The position numbers and the translations under genes were made by a program. DNA of 5,022 nt from Anaerolineae bacterium (GTDB lineage Bacteria; Chloroflexota; Anaerolineae; UBA1429): contig JAFGLK010000454.1 in the NCBI GenBank assembly GCA_016928125.1, forward strand, positions 1-5,022, given 5' to 3'. This document shows positions 1-5,022 of this stretch, one piece after another; the stretch's first letter is position 1; the number at the start of each line of letters is the position of its first letter. The notes under the pieces were generated by a model. It made no database searches. It was not told the DNA's origin and worked only from the letters and a program-made list of their open reading frames with translations.

Positions 1-1
1 A

Positions 2-1216
2 CTGCCGCTGCCCGCCTCGTGGGAGGTCGAGGTGCGCGCCATGCCTGGCGCGGATCTGCCGGCCCTCGACGATGATGCCATCCGCGAGGCATTTGCCAGC
101 CCGATCGGCACGCCGCGGCTGCGCGACCTGGCGCGGGGCAAGAAGGAGGCGGTGATCATCTTTGACGATATCTCGCGCCCCACGCCGGTTGAGCGCCTGT
201 GGCCTTTTGTGGTGGAGGAGCTGCATGCCGGCGGCATGAGCGACAAGCAGATTCGCATGATCGTGGCGCTGGGCACGCACGCAGCGCACTCGCGCGAGGA
301 TTTTCGGCGCAAGGTGGGGGAGGAGGCCCTGCGTCGTTTCCCGATCTACAACCACAACTGCTATCAGCACTGCACGCTCGTGGGAACAACCAGCGGCGGG
401 ACACCGGTTGAGCTAAACGATGAGGTGTTGAGCTGCGACCTGCGCATTGGCATCGGCTCCGTGCTGCCCCATCCCAGCATGGGCTTTGGCGGCGGCCCCA
501 AGATCATCTTGCCGGGGGTGGTCGCCTTCAACACCATCAAGGCCCATCACGGGCCGCTCTGCGCCCGGCTGAGCCAGGAGGGCGCCGTGATGCGCTCGGG
601 TGCGGCCGAGAACCCCGGGTGGCAGGATATCGCCGAGGCGGGCCGTCTGGCTCGGCTCGACTTTATCGTGAACTCGATCCTGAATATGCGCCGTGGGGTG
701 GTGGGTTTGGTGACTGGCGACGTGATTGAGGCCTGGCGCCAGGGGGTGCAGATGGCTCGGCCGGTGTACGCGACGGAGCCCGCCAGCCAGGCCGACATCG
801 TGATCACCAATGGGTACGCCAAGGGCAATGAGGCCATGATCTCATCCTACGCGCCGGGGATTGGGCATGGCGCCCCACCCGAGGGGCGAGACGTGGTGGC
901 CATCTCGAATTGTCCGAATGGCGTGGTGGTGCATTATCTGCAGGGCGATTTCGGGCTATGTGCGCTGGGGGATCTAAACCGCGGGCGAGGGCGCCGGCTT
1001 GCCCAAGGGGTGCGACGGATGCTCTTCTTCACCCCCTATCCCGAATACGCGAGCCGATCCTTCTTCGGCGCGCCCGACGACGAGCAGTGGGTGCATACGT
1101 GGGATGAGGTTTTGGCCCGTCTGGCGAACTGGCATCCCAATGGGGCGAAGGTGGTGGTCTATCCTGACCTGACCATGCAGTATCTGCTCCCGCAGGAGGA
1201 GATGGCGCCGGCGTGA
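2..1216 (+). CDS. LarA-family nickel-pincer-nucleotide hydroxyacid racemase/epimerase, 5'-partial
   Basis: The reading frame is open from the left edge, and the codons before the GTG at 32 (LPLPASWEVE) look like the normal LarA N-terminus, so the start lies outside the window and 32 is not the start. The visible part is about 404 residues. LarA proteins racemise or epimerise alpha-hydroxyacids using a nickel-pincer nucleotide (NPN). The residues known from Lactobacillus plantarum LarA can all be placed: substrate-binding Arg in ISRP (codon 176), catalytic His in LGTH (278) and in LPHPSMGFGGGPK (470), the cofactor-anchoring Lys of that motif (500), and the nickel-ligand His in KAHH (548). The spacings His-10-Lys-16-His equal those of LarA (174/184/200, from memory). 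The C-terminal part has the family-like HYLQGDFG. The LarB, LarC and LarE cofactor genes are not in view. The family is firm; the substrate is unknown, since homologues act on lactate, malate and sugar acids. Confidence 0.9.
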   Translation: MPLPASWEVEVRAMPGADLPALDDDAIREAFASPIGTPRLRDLARGKKEAVIIFDDISRPTPVERLWPFVVEELHAGGMSDKQIRMIVALGTHAAHSREDFRRKVGEEALRRFPIYNHNCYQHCTLVGTTSGGTPVELNDEVLSCDLRIGIGSVLPHPSMGFGGGPKIILPGVVAFNTIKAHHGPLCARLSQEGAVMRSGAAENPGWQDIAEAGRLARLDFIVNSILNMRRGVVGLVTGDVIEAWRQGVQMARPVYATEPASQADIVITNGYAKGNEAMISSYAPGIGHGAPPEGRDVVAISNCPNGVVVHYLQGDFGLCALGDLNRGRGRRLAQGVRRMLFFTPYPEYASRSFFGAPDDEQWVHTWDEVLARLANWHPNGAKVVVYPDLTMQYLLPQEEMAPA

Positions 1217-1223
1217 TGGAGGC

Positions 1224-1373
1224 ATGGTCAGGGGCATGGGTGATCTTCTCAGGATCGCCGAGGGCGGGGCGACGTGAGCGAGGCTCACCGGCGCGCTCAA
1301 GGTGCACCTGAGCCATCACCCCGTGAGCGTGGTCATCGTGATCGGCGGCGGCTGGCGCTATGCGCCCCAATAG
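1224..1373 (+). other. Coding-like stretch interrupted by a TGA; possible gene remnant
   Basis: One frame reads ATG (1224) MVRGMGDLLRIAEGGAT, then TGA (1275-1277), then a further 31 sense codons (ARLTGALKVHLSHHP..., ending VVIVIGGGWRYAPQ) to TAG at 1371. The codons after the TGA have G or C at nearly every third position, as in real genes here, and the peptide has a hydrophobic strand followed by a GGG turn. A GGAGG lies only one base before the ATG. I do not recognise the peptide. It may be a remnant of a small gene or of a lost downstream gene, or simply chance in GC-rich DNA. An inverted repeat GTGAGC/GCTCAC (1274-1288) overlaps the TGA. Confidence 0.2.
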
Positions 1374-1378
1374 AATCG

Positions 1379-1410
1379 ACCCAGGAGCAGATCCGCATCT
1401 GCTCCTGGGT
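1379..1410. terminator. Perfect 14-bp hairpin between convergent genes, likely bidirectional terminator
   Basis: ACCCAGGAGCAGAT (1379-1392) is followed by the loop CCGC and its exact reverse complement (1397-1410). It lies 162 nt after the racemase stop and 54 nt beyond the kinase stop on the other strand, which is where a shared terminator would be expected. Neither side has a run of T, so termination would have to be of the U-poor type or aided by another factor. The hairpin is certain; the function is inferred from position. Confidence 0.6.
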
Positions 1411-1445
1411 GAAGCTCCCCAGATGGACCGAGTTCCTTCCTCTGC

Positions 1446-1469
1446 CCTAGGCCATGTGGCTGGCCTAGG
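1446..1469. repeat. Perfect 9-bp inverted repeat spanning the kinase stop codon
   Basis: CCTAGGCCA (1446-1454), loop TGTGGC, then TGGCCTAGG (1461-1469). The right arm contains the TAG stop of the kinase gene (1465-1467 on the minus strand). It may form a second terminator or an RNA 3'-end stabilising hairpin for the aldolase-kinase transcript. No T-run follows on either strand. Confidence 0.5.
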
Positions 1470-2850
1470 CGGGCTTGAGCGCGTCTGCGTACTGGCCTGT
1501 CAGATAGAATTGCCCCAACATGGCCGCGCCCAGAAGCGATGACTGATCCTGGTAGCGAAACTCAAAATTGCCGGTCCAGCGCTTCTTCAATGGCAGGAAG
1601 TGCTTGATCTTGGACACCCCACCCGAGGTCATGATCACGTTGCCCATTTCGATGCTCATGCCGGCGACCTCATCGAGATGGGTCTTTTCGTAGAGCGCAT
1701 TGCCTTTCAGGAGGCCCAGCAGCATGTCCTCACGGGTCGTCTCGAGCCTCAGACCGGAGAATCCGGCCGTCAAGGGCTCCAGGCTGTAGCGGCTGCCCTG
1801 CAGATAGGGCGTCCACTTAGGCAGGCTGGCATCCCAGGCGTCGATCCGGTCGCTCGACAGAAAGCCGTGGATCACCTCGGGCACGTACTCCGTAAAGAAC
1901 TCCTGCTCACTCATCTCCTGGCAGAAGCGCGAATGGAACCACTCCATGGCGATGCCGCCGGTGTTGAGCACGAAAAAGGTCACCCAGCGTTGGGGAATCA
2001 CATGACAGCGGATGTTAAAGTTGGGCGAGTAGACCGGGCGGTCTACGCACACGTTGGTGATCTCACACGTGCCATTGATGTTGTTGATGTCGCCGGGCGC
2101 GGTCAGTCCTCCCGAGAGCGCGGCGAGCACCGCATCGTTGCCGCCGCACAGCACCTCGCACTCGGTGGAGAGACCCAGCTCTCTCGCCACCTCCGGCCTG
2201 ATGTCGCCCACCTTGTCATAAGACTGCATCAGGGGCGGCAGCTTGGCCAGTGGGATCTCTGCGGCGCTCAGCACGTCCGTGTTCCAGGTCAGATCGTGGC
2301 GCGCCGAGTTGTACATACCGGTGATCGACGTGGTGGAGGGATCGATGCCCCAGTTGCCGGTGAAGCGCTTGCCCATGTAGGTGTTGGTGTGGCCGAACAT
2401 GTGGGCTTGGCGCCACACCTCGGGCTGGTTGTCGCGGATCCACAGGATCGAGCAGAGCGAAGATCCGCCCGACACCGGCAGATTGAGCGTCTCGCGCAGG
2501 AACTTGTCGTCGCCCACGCGCCTGCGGATCTCGGCGGCCTGGGCATTCGAGCGGCGATCGAAGAACAGGATGGCTGGGCCTAGGGCCGTGCCATCCTCCG
2601 CCATGGGCAGCAGCCCGGGCGTCGTCACCGAGAACGAAACCACCCTGACTGCGTCGAGATAGGGTTGCACCTCGGCGCAACACTCCCGCAGAGCCTGCCA
2701 CCACTTGCCGGTCTCGATGTCGGCCTTGCCCTGATCGTAGAGGTTTACCTCGTAGCGACGGGTAGCTTCGCAGCGCCTCTCGAGGTCCGGGCCGAACACG
2801 CCCAGCTTGAACCCCTCGGTTCCTACGTCCATGGCCAGGATATCTGTCAC
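1465..2850 (-). CDS. FGGY-family carbohydrate kinase, substrate unknown
   Basis: This cytoplasmic kinase should transfer the ATP gamma-phosphate to a hydroxyl of a sugar, polyol or sugar acid. From the GTG at 2850 it has 461 residues, a little shorter than typical FGGY kinases (about 480-520). Visible motifs in order: N-terminal phosphate loop DVGTEGFK (residues 8-15), FFDRR (96-100) of the substrate region, the catalytic-base region CGGNDAV with Asp239, the second phosphate motif NGTCEI (259-264), and the C-terminal nucleotide motifs SGGVSK (409-414) and LLGAAMLG (439-446). Both FGGY domains are therefore complete. It is the second gene of an operon with the aldolase, 16 nt downstream of that stop. 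An earlier in-frame GTG at 2859 overlaps the GGAGG and is an unlikely start. Xylulokinase, gluconokinase and similar enzymes share this fold, so no gene symbol is given. Confidence 0.9.
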   Translation of the reverse strand: MTDILAMDVGTEGFKLGVFGPDLERRCEATRRYEVNLYDQGKADIETGKWWQALRECCAEVQPYLDAVRVVSFSVTTPGLLPMAEDGTALGPAILFFDRRSNAQAAEIRRRVGDDKFLRETLNLPVSGGSSLCSILWIRDNQPEVWRQAHMFGHTNTYMGKRFTGNWGIDPSTTSITGMYNSARHDLTWNTDVLSAAEIPLAKLPPLMQSYDKVGDIRPEVARELGLSTECEVLCGGNDAVLAALSGGLTAPGDINNINGTCEITNVCVDRPVYSPNFNIRCHVIPQRWVTFFVLNTGGIAMEWFHSRFCQEMSEQEFFTEYVPEVIHGFLSSDRIDAWDASLPKWTPYLQGSRYSLEPLTAGFSGLRLETTREDMLLGLLKGNALYEKTHLDEVAGMSIEMGNVIMTSGGVSKIKHFLPLKKRWTGNFEFRYQDQSSLLGAAMLGQFYLTGQYADALKPA

Positions 2851-2858
2851 CGTTGACA

Positions 2859-2863
2859 CCTCC
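2859..2863 (-). promoter_or_regulatory. Ribosome binding site GGAGG that sets the kinase start
   Basis: On the minus strand GGAGG (2863-2859) lies 8 nt before the GTG at 2850, which is ideal spacing. The GTG at 2859 uses the last G of this site and so cannot be served by it. The site lies between the aldolase stop and the kinase start, which supports independent translation of the second gene on a shared mRNA. Confidence 0.7.
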
Positions 2864-2866
2864 GTT

Positions 2867-3757
2867 CTAGAGTACGCCCTCTGCGATGAGGAGCGTCTTG
2901 ATTTCCTCCTGCTGCTCGGCCGAGAGCGGCAGGAGCGGTCTACGTGGTATGCCGCCTTTCAGGCCAGCCAGATTCATGGCGGCCTTCACCCCCGCCACGC
3001 CATACTGGCCCGAGACGCTGCGGTTCACCTTTCTGGCCCAGGCCTGGTAGGCCTCGCCGCGCTCGATGTCCCTGGCCAGCCCGAGGTGGTACAGCTCCAG
3101 AGCGATCTTGGGGAACGAATTGGCCAATGATACGGCGCCTCCTACGGCCCCGGCCATCATGGCGGGAAAGAGAAAGCTGATCGATCCGGCGGATACATGA
3201 AAGCTTCGATCGGTCGCGGCGATGAAATGCTCGATCCCGCTCGATGCGCTATCCTTGATGCCCACGATCTTGGGATGGTGGGCCAGTCGCCCCACCAGCT
3301 CGGGCGAGAGCGTCACGGGGGCGAACTTGGGCGCATTGTAGAGCAGGATCGGCACCGGCGAGGCTTCCGCGACGCCGACATAGTAGCGATAGAGCAGATC
3401 GTCCGTGAGCACACTTGAGAAGTAGGAGGGTGGGAGGAGCAGCCCAAAATCGGCGCCAAAGCCAGCCGCCTGCTTGAAAAAGCGCTCCGCGTCGCGTTGG
3501 GCTTCGTAGACCGCTCCCGCGATCACGATCTGATCCGCCCCTTTGAAGGCGATGATGGTCTCCAGGACGGTCAGTTTTTCCTCCTCGGTAAGGCTGCGAT
3601 TCTCGCCGTTGGAGCCCAGGGCCACATAGCCCTTGATGCCCGACTCGGCATAGAAGGCCAGATTGTGACGCAGCGCTGCGAGATCGAGAGATTCGTCCTC
3701 GGCAAAAGGGGTCGAGATGGGTGCGAACACACCGGCGAGCTTGTCAGCGATATCCAC
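2867..3757 (-). CDS. DHDPS/NAL-superfamily class I aldolase, 4-hydroxy-2-oxoglutarate/2-keto-acid aldolase-like
   Basis: This is a TIM-barrel Schiff-base lyase of 296 residues from the GTG at 3757, the usual family length. Visible motifs: APISTPF (12-18), LGSNGE (47-52, the place of GTTGE in DHDPS), PPSYF (109-113), catalytic Tyr140 in LLYNAP, Schiff-base Lys168 in VGIKDS, and AGAVGGAVSLAN (202-213). The Arg that follows YNxP in true DapA is missing (KFAPV here). GSNGE and the C-terminal layout (YGVAGVKAAMNLAGLKGG) recall mitochondrial HOGA1, so a pyruvate-releasing aldolase on a 4-hydroxy-2-oxo or 2-keto-3-deoxy acid is more likely than lysine synthesis. The start is chosen because AAGGA lies 10 nt upstream and homology begins there. 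The same frame is open to 4000, but that extension crosses a terminator. It is the first gene of the operon with the FGGY kinase. The exact substrate is not determined. Confidence 0.9.
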   Translation of the reverse strand: MDIADKLAGVFAPISTPFAEDESLDLAALRHNLAFYAESGIKGYVALGSNGENRSLTEEEKLTVLETIIAFKGADQIVIAGAVYEAQRDAERFFKQAAGFGADFGLLLPPSYFSSVLTDDLLYRYYVGVAEASPVPILLYNAPKFAPVTLSPELVGRLAHHPKIVGIKDSASSGIEHFIAATDRSFHVSAGSISFLFPAMMAGAVGGAVSLANSFPKIALELYHLGLARDIERGEAYQAWARKVNRSVSGQYGVAGVKAAMNLAGLKGGIPRRPLLPLSAEQQEEIKTLLIAEGVL

Positions 3758-3812
3758 GTCTGCGCATTCCTTTCGGCGTGATGTTGGCCAGAGTCGATCC
3801 GGGCAACACGAC

Positions 3813-3860
3813 TTGGGCTGGTACAATCCCCAAATGAGCGCGTCAGCTCTCGGGGAGAGC
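3813..3860 (-). promoter_or_regulatory. Aldolase-operon leader with inverted repeats, candidate operator
   Basis: Within the leader, GCTCTC (3846-3851), spacer GGG, GAGAGC (3855-3860) is a perfect 6-bp inverted repeat. A second pair, TTGGG (3813-3817) and CCCAA (3829-3833), frames 11 bases. Both lie between the predicted promoter and the aldolase start, where a repressor or an RNA hairpin could act. No known regulator site is recognised. Confidence 0.25.
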
Positions 3861-3882
3861 CCGGCTGCAAGTCTGCACTGAC

Positions 3883-3911
3883 AGCATATACTGACCTGCC
3901 GCGGTTGTCCA
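3883..3911 (-). promoter_or_regulatory. Probable sigma-70 promoter of the aldolase-kinase operon
   Basis: On the minus strand TGGACA (3911-3906, 5 of 6 to TTGACA), a 17-nt spacer, then TATGCT (3888-3883, 4 of 6 to TATAAT). It lies just after the terminator of the upstream unit and about 120 nt before the aldolase GTG, leaving a leader of roughly that length. The hexamer GTCAGT occurs twice around the -10, which could be a regulator half-site pair. Confidence 0.5.
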
Positions 3912-3924
3912 GTGGCACGCGCGC

Positions 3925-3957
3925 AAAAAAACGAGGCCCACTGCATCGTGGGCCTCG
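3925..3957 (-). terminator. Rho-independent terminator of the PerR-like unit
   Basis: On the minus strand CGAGGCCCAC (3957-3948), loop GATGCA, its exact complement GTGGGCCTCG (3941-3932), then seven T (3931-3925). This is a textbook intrinsic terminator. It ends transcription coming from the regulator gene and insulates the aldolase-kinase operon that starts just after it. Confidence 0.92.
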
Positions 3958-4080
3958 CATCTCCGGGGTAGGCCACCCGCGCCATGAGGCTTGCTATCAA
4001 CAGCTAACGATAAATGTACGGGCAACCTTCCTGGAGCCCTTTGTCAAGAGCAGCCCCGGTATCGCGGGCCGCTCTTGGCT
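3958..4080 (-). other. Untranslated stretch with serial hairpins before the terminator
   Basis: No gene is visible here. On the minus strand the transcript could form a 12-bp hairpin (4077-4045), then GGGC/GCCC and GGGT/ACCC stems, and finally the terminator. This may be a plain 3'UTR or a 3'UTR-derived small RNA. No known riboswitch family is recognised. Confidence 0.25.
4045..4077. repeat. 12-bp inverted repeat after the small ORF
   Basis: CAAGAGCAGCCC (4045-4056) pairs with GGGCCGCTCTTG (4066-4077) around a 9-base loop, with eleven Watson-Crick pairs and one mismatched position in the DNA (a G-U wobble in minus-strand RNA). It begins 3 nt beyond the stop of the 39-codon ORF. No T-run follows, so it may stabilise the RNA or act as a weak first terminator. 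Confidence 0.5.
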
Positions 4081-4200
4081 CTAGCGTTGGCCAAGCGCGC
4101 GATCCACCATCAGCAGGGCCTGCCCTCTTTCCCCGGCCATCTTGAGCTGCTCGACGATGAGGCTGGCGTTCGCCTCCTGCTCAACCTTGCTGGGTAGCAC
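4081..4200 (-). CDS. Possible small protein (39 aa) downstream of the PerR-like gene
   Basis: Starting at GTG 4200, the peptide [20 protein letters not shown] continues through [19 protein letters not shown] to TAG. GGGAGG lies 7 nt upstream, a strong and well-spaced ribosome binding site. The frame also has an ATG at 4215 (44 residues), preceded by a weaker GGAA. Third positions favour G/C, as in the neighbouring genes. The peptide is predicted to be helical and soluble, with alternating charged and hydrophobic residues; I see no signal peptide, membrane segment or known domain. It begins 21-36 nt after the regulator stop on the same strand and is followed by hairpins and a terminator, so it would be the last gene of that unit. 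Function unknown; it could also be chance. Confidence 0.45.
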   Translation of the reverse strand: MLPSKVEQEANASLIVEQLKMAGERGQALLMVDRALGQR

Positions 4201-4236
4201 CGTCACACCTCCCATCGCGTTTCCGGAATCGGTTGC

Positions 4237-4674
4237 CTATGATTCAGCTCTGCAGCGAGGGCAAAGCCCCCAGAGCTGGAGGGGATGCCCCACGATCTCG
4301 TAACCCGTGCTTTCCGATACCTGACGAACCAACTGCTCAATGTTCTCGACCTTGATATCGATCACATCGCCACAGCGAGAGCAGATCAGGTGCGGATGCG
4401 GATCGGGCCGGCGCGCATCAAAACGCACGCCCTCGCCAGAGACCGGCAGCTCAGCCACCTCACCTATGTCCTTGAGTACGCCGATCGTGTTGTAGATGGT
4501 GGCCAAGCTGATCATCGGGAACAGCTCGCGGACCTCGGCATACACCTGTTCGGCATTGGGATGGTGCTCGCTACGGACCATCGCGCTGACGATGGCCACG
4601 CGCTGCGGCGTCATCCGATACCCTTGTTCCCTGAGGCGGGCCATCACCTCGTCGACTCGCTGCTCTGTGTCCAC
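4237..4674 (-). CDS. Fur-family metalloregulator, PerR-like (peroxide-sensing type)
   Basis: This dimeric DNA-binding repressor should sense metal and possibly peroxide. From the GTG at 4674 it has 145 residues, the normal family length. A winged helix (about residues 1-80) has YRMTPQR and the recognition-helix motif SLATIYNTIGVL. The C-terminal half has the structural zinc pairs CSRC (98-101) and CPRC (138-141). The regulatory-metal ligands match Bacillus subtilis PerR: His38 (HHP), Asp86 (RFD), His93 and His95 (HPH) and Asp106 (VIDI). The Asp at the position of PerR D104, rather than Glu, is the feature linked to peroxide sensitivity, so PerR-like is favoured over iron Fur. AAGG lies 8 nt before this GTG and only 2 nt before an alternative TTG at 4680 (147 residues). 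It has its own strong promoter and may be followed by a small ORF. Regulation of the nearby metabolic genes is not evident. Confidence 0.9.
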   Translation of the reverse strand: MDTEQRVDEVMARLREQGYRMTPQRVAIVSAMVRSEHHPNAEQVYAEVRELFPMISLATIYNTIGVLKDIGEVAELPVSGEGVRFDARRPDPHPHLICSRCGDVIDIKVENIEQLVRQVSESTGYEIVGHPLQLWGLCPRCRAES

Positions 4675-4720
4675 TATCAAGACCTTGACCGTATGTGAGA
4701 ACGGATTACTTGTAAGCTAT

Positions 4721-5020
4721 TCAATCTTGAGAAGGAATATACACCAGATAGGGCGCCTTGTCAAGTCTCGGCTGAAGCCCGTATGACGTCCTCGGGCGGA
4801 TGATCGACGGATGGCGATGACAGCCGGCACTGCTGGGGCGCGGATGGAGGTCACCGAGCTTCCCATGAGAGCGGGGATGGGGCTCGACCGGCGCGGCGCC
4901 CGGTGCTCCAATGGACATGCCTACCTGGATATGCTTACCAGTGATGGCGATGGGCAGCGGGAAAGCCGGGTCCGAGATGCGTCTGCGGAGATGACGTCTG
5001 CCAGCCGAGCACAGCTCCAC
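4721..5020 (-). pseudogene. Possible decayed 3' end of a GGDEF-type gene, cut by the window edge
   Basis: On the minus strand a frame open at the right edge reads VELCSAGRRHLRRRISDPAF, then PLPIAITGKHIQVGMSIG (to 4907). GKHIQVGMSIG resembles the strand that precedes the SIG motif of diguanylate cyclase (GGDEF) domains, and VELC could follow the GGDEF loop, which would lie just outside. Between these two blocks a different frame gives the better sequence ARLADVISADA, which suggests a frameshift. After SIG the frame loses any family resemblance and runs on to TGA at 4721, through the promoter of the PerR-like gene. This fits a disrupted, non-functional remnant. The identification rests on a short motif; the stretch may instead be plain intergenic DNA. 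Confidence 0.3.
4736..4764 (-). promoter_or_regulatory. Strong sigma-70 promoter for the PerR-like gene
   Basis: On the minus strand a perfect TTGACA (4764-4759), a 17-nt spacer and TATATT (4741-4736, 5 of 6). Transcription would start near 4729 and leave a leader of about 55 nt. The leader holds TTAC-AA-GTAA (minus strand, 4715-4706), a short palindrome that could be an operator for autoregulation, but it does not fit the PerR box well. Confidence 0.8.
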
Positions 5021-5022
5021 AA

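Noticed and set aside
1275..1288. TGA followed by a hairpin, as in a selenoprotein
   Set aside because: The stem overlaps the TGA itself and has a 3-base loop. A bacterial SECIS lies downstream of the TGA with a longer stem and a defined apical loop, and no selenoprotein family matches.
1600..2583. Long plus-strand open frame of 327 codons
   Set aside because: It is antisense to the FGGY kinase, whose motifs are clear. The peptide is rich in His, Gln, Arg and Gly with no domain, as expected of a shadow frame in GC-rich DNA.
3758..4000. 81-codon N-terminal extension of the aldolase frame
   Set aside because: It runs through the Rho-independent terminator (translating its T-run as FF) and the promoter, has no family resemblance, and the GTG at 3757 has a suitable ribosome binding site and matches family length.
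4013..4047. Minus-strand TTGACA (4047-4042) with TACATT (4018-4013) as a promoter
   Set aside because: The spacer is 23 nt, too long for sigma-70, and TTGACA is mostly part of the arm of the 12-bp inverted repeat. It would also fire directly into the terminator.
4705..4725. PerR or Fur box in the regulator leader
   Set aside because: Only short outer arms are symmetric; the sequence does not match the 7-1-7 A/T-rich consensus well enough to annotate as an operator.
4812..5022. Plus-strand frame starting ATG 4812 and open at the right edge
   Set aside because: The peptide is Met-, Arg- and Ser-rich, with no recognisable motif, no good ribosome binding site and no promoter.

Overview
The window is GC-rich (roughly 60% by eye) bacterial DNA. 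Its genes use GTG starts, purine-rich ribosome binding sites and sigma-70-type promoters. Nothing fixes the taxon. A Chloroflexota-like or high-GC Gram-positive-like bacterium would fit the PerR-type regulator and the metabolic genes, but this is a guess. There is no IS element, tRNA, rRNA, CRISPR array or phage gene.

Layout. From base 2 to 1216 (+) lies the 3' part of a LarA-family (nickel-pincer-nucleotide) hydroxyacid racemase/epimerase gene whose start is outside the window. A 248-base convergent gap (1217-1464) follows. It holds a stretch that looks coding but is interrupted by a TGA, and two perfect inverted repeats that could form terminator-type hairpins. On the minus strand, an aldolase of the DHDPS/N-acetylneuraminate lyase superfamily (2867-3757) and an FGGY carbohydrate kinase (1465-2850) form a tight two-gene operon in that order, 16 nt apart. 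Upstream of it are a plausible promoter (3883-3911) and a leader with an inverted repeat.

Farther right, also on the minus strand, is a second unit: a very good sigma-70 promoter (4736-4764), a PerR-like Fur-family regulator (4237-4674), a possible 39-codon ORF (4081-4200), a structured untranslated stretch, and a textbook Rho-independent terminator (3925-3957). This terminator separates the regulator unit from the aldolase-kinase operon. The last 300 bases carry what looks like a decayed 3' end of a GGDEF-type gene running in from the right edge.

How the genes may work together. A LarA-type epimerase, a kinase and a pyruvate-type aldolase side by side suggest breakdown of a sugar acid or hydroxyacid. 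The aldolase resembles 4-hydroxy-2-oxoglutarate/2-keto-3-deoxy-acid aldolases rather than lysine-pathway DHDPS. The substrate cannot be read from the sequence. The racemase is convergent with the other two, so shared function is inferred from proximity only. The PerR-like gene is probably an unrelated neighbour. I found no clear new defence or mobile system; the metabolic trio is the most interesting element.
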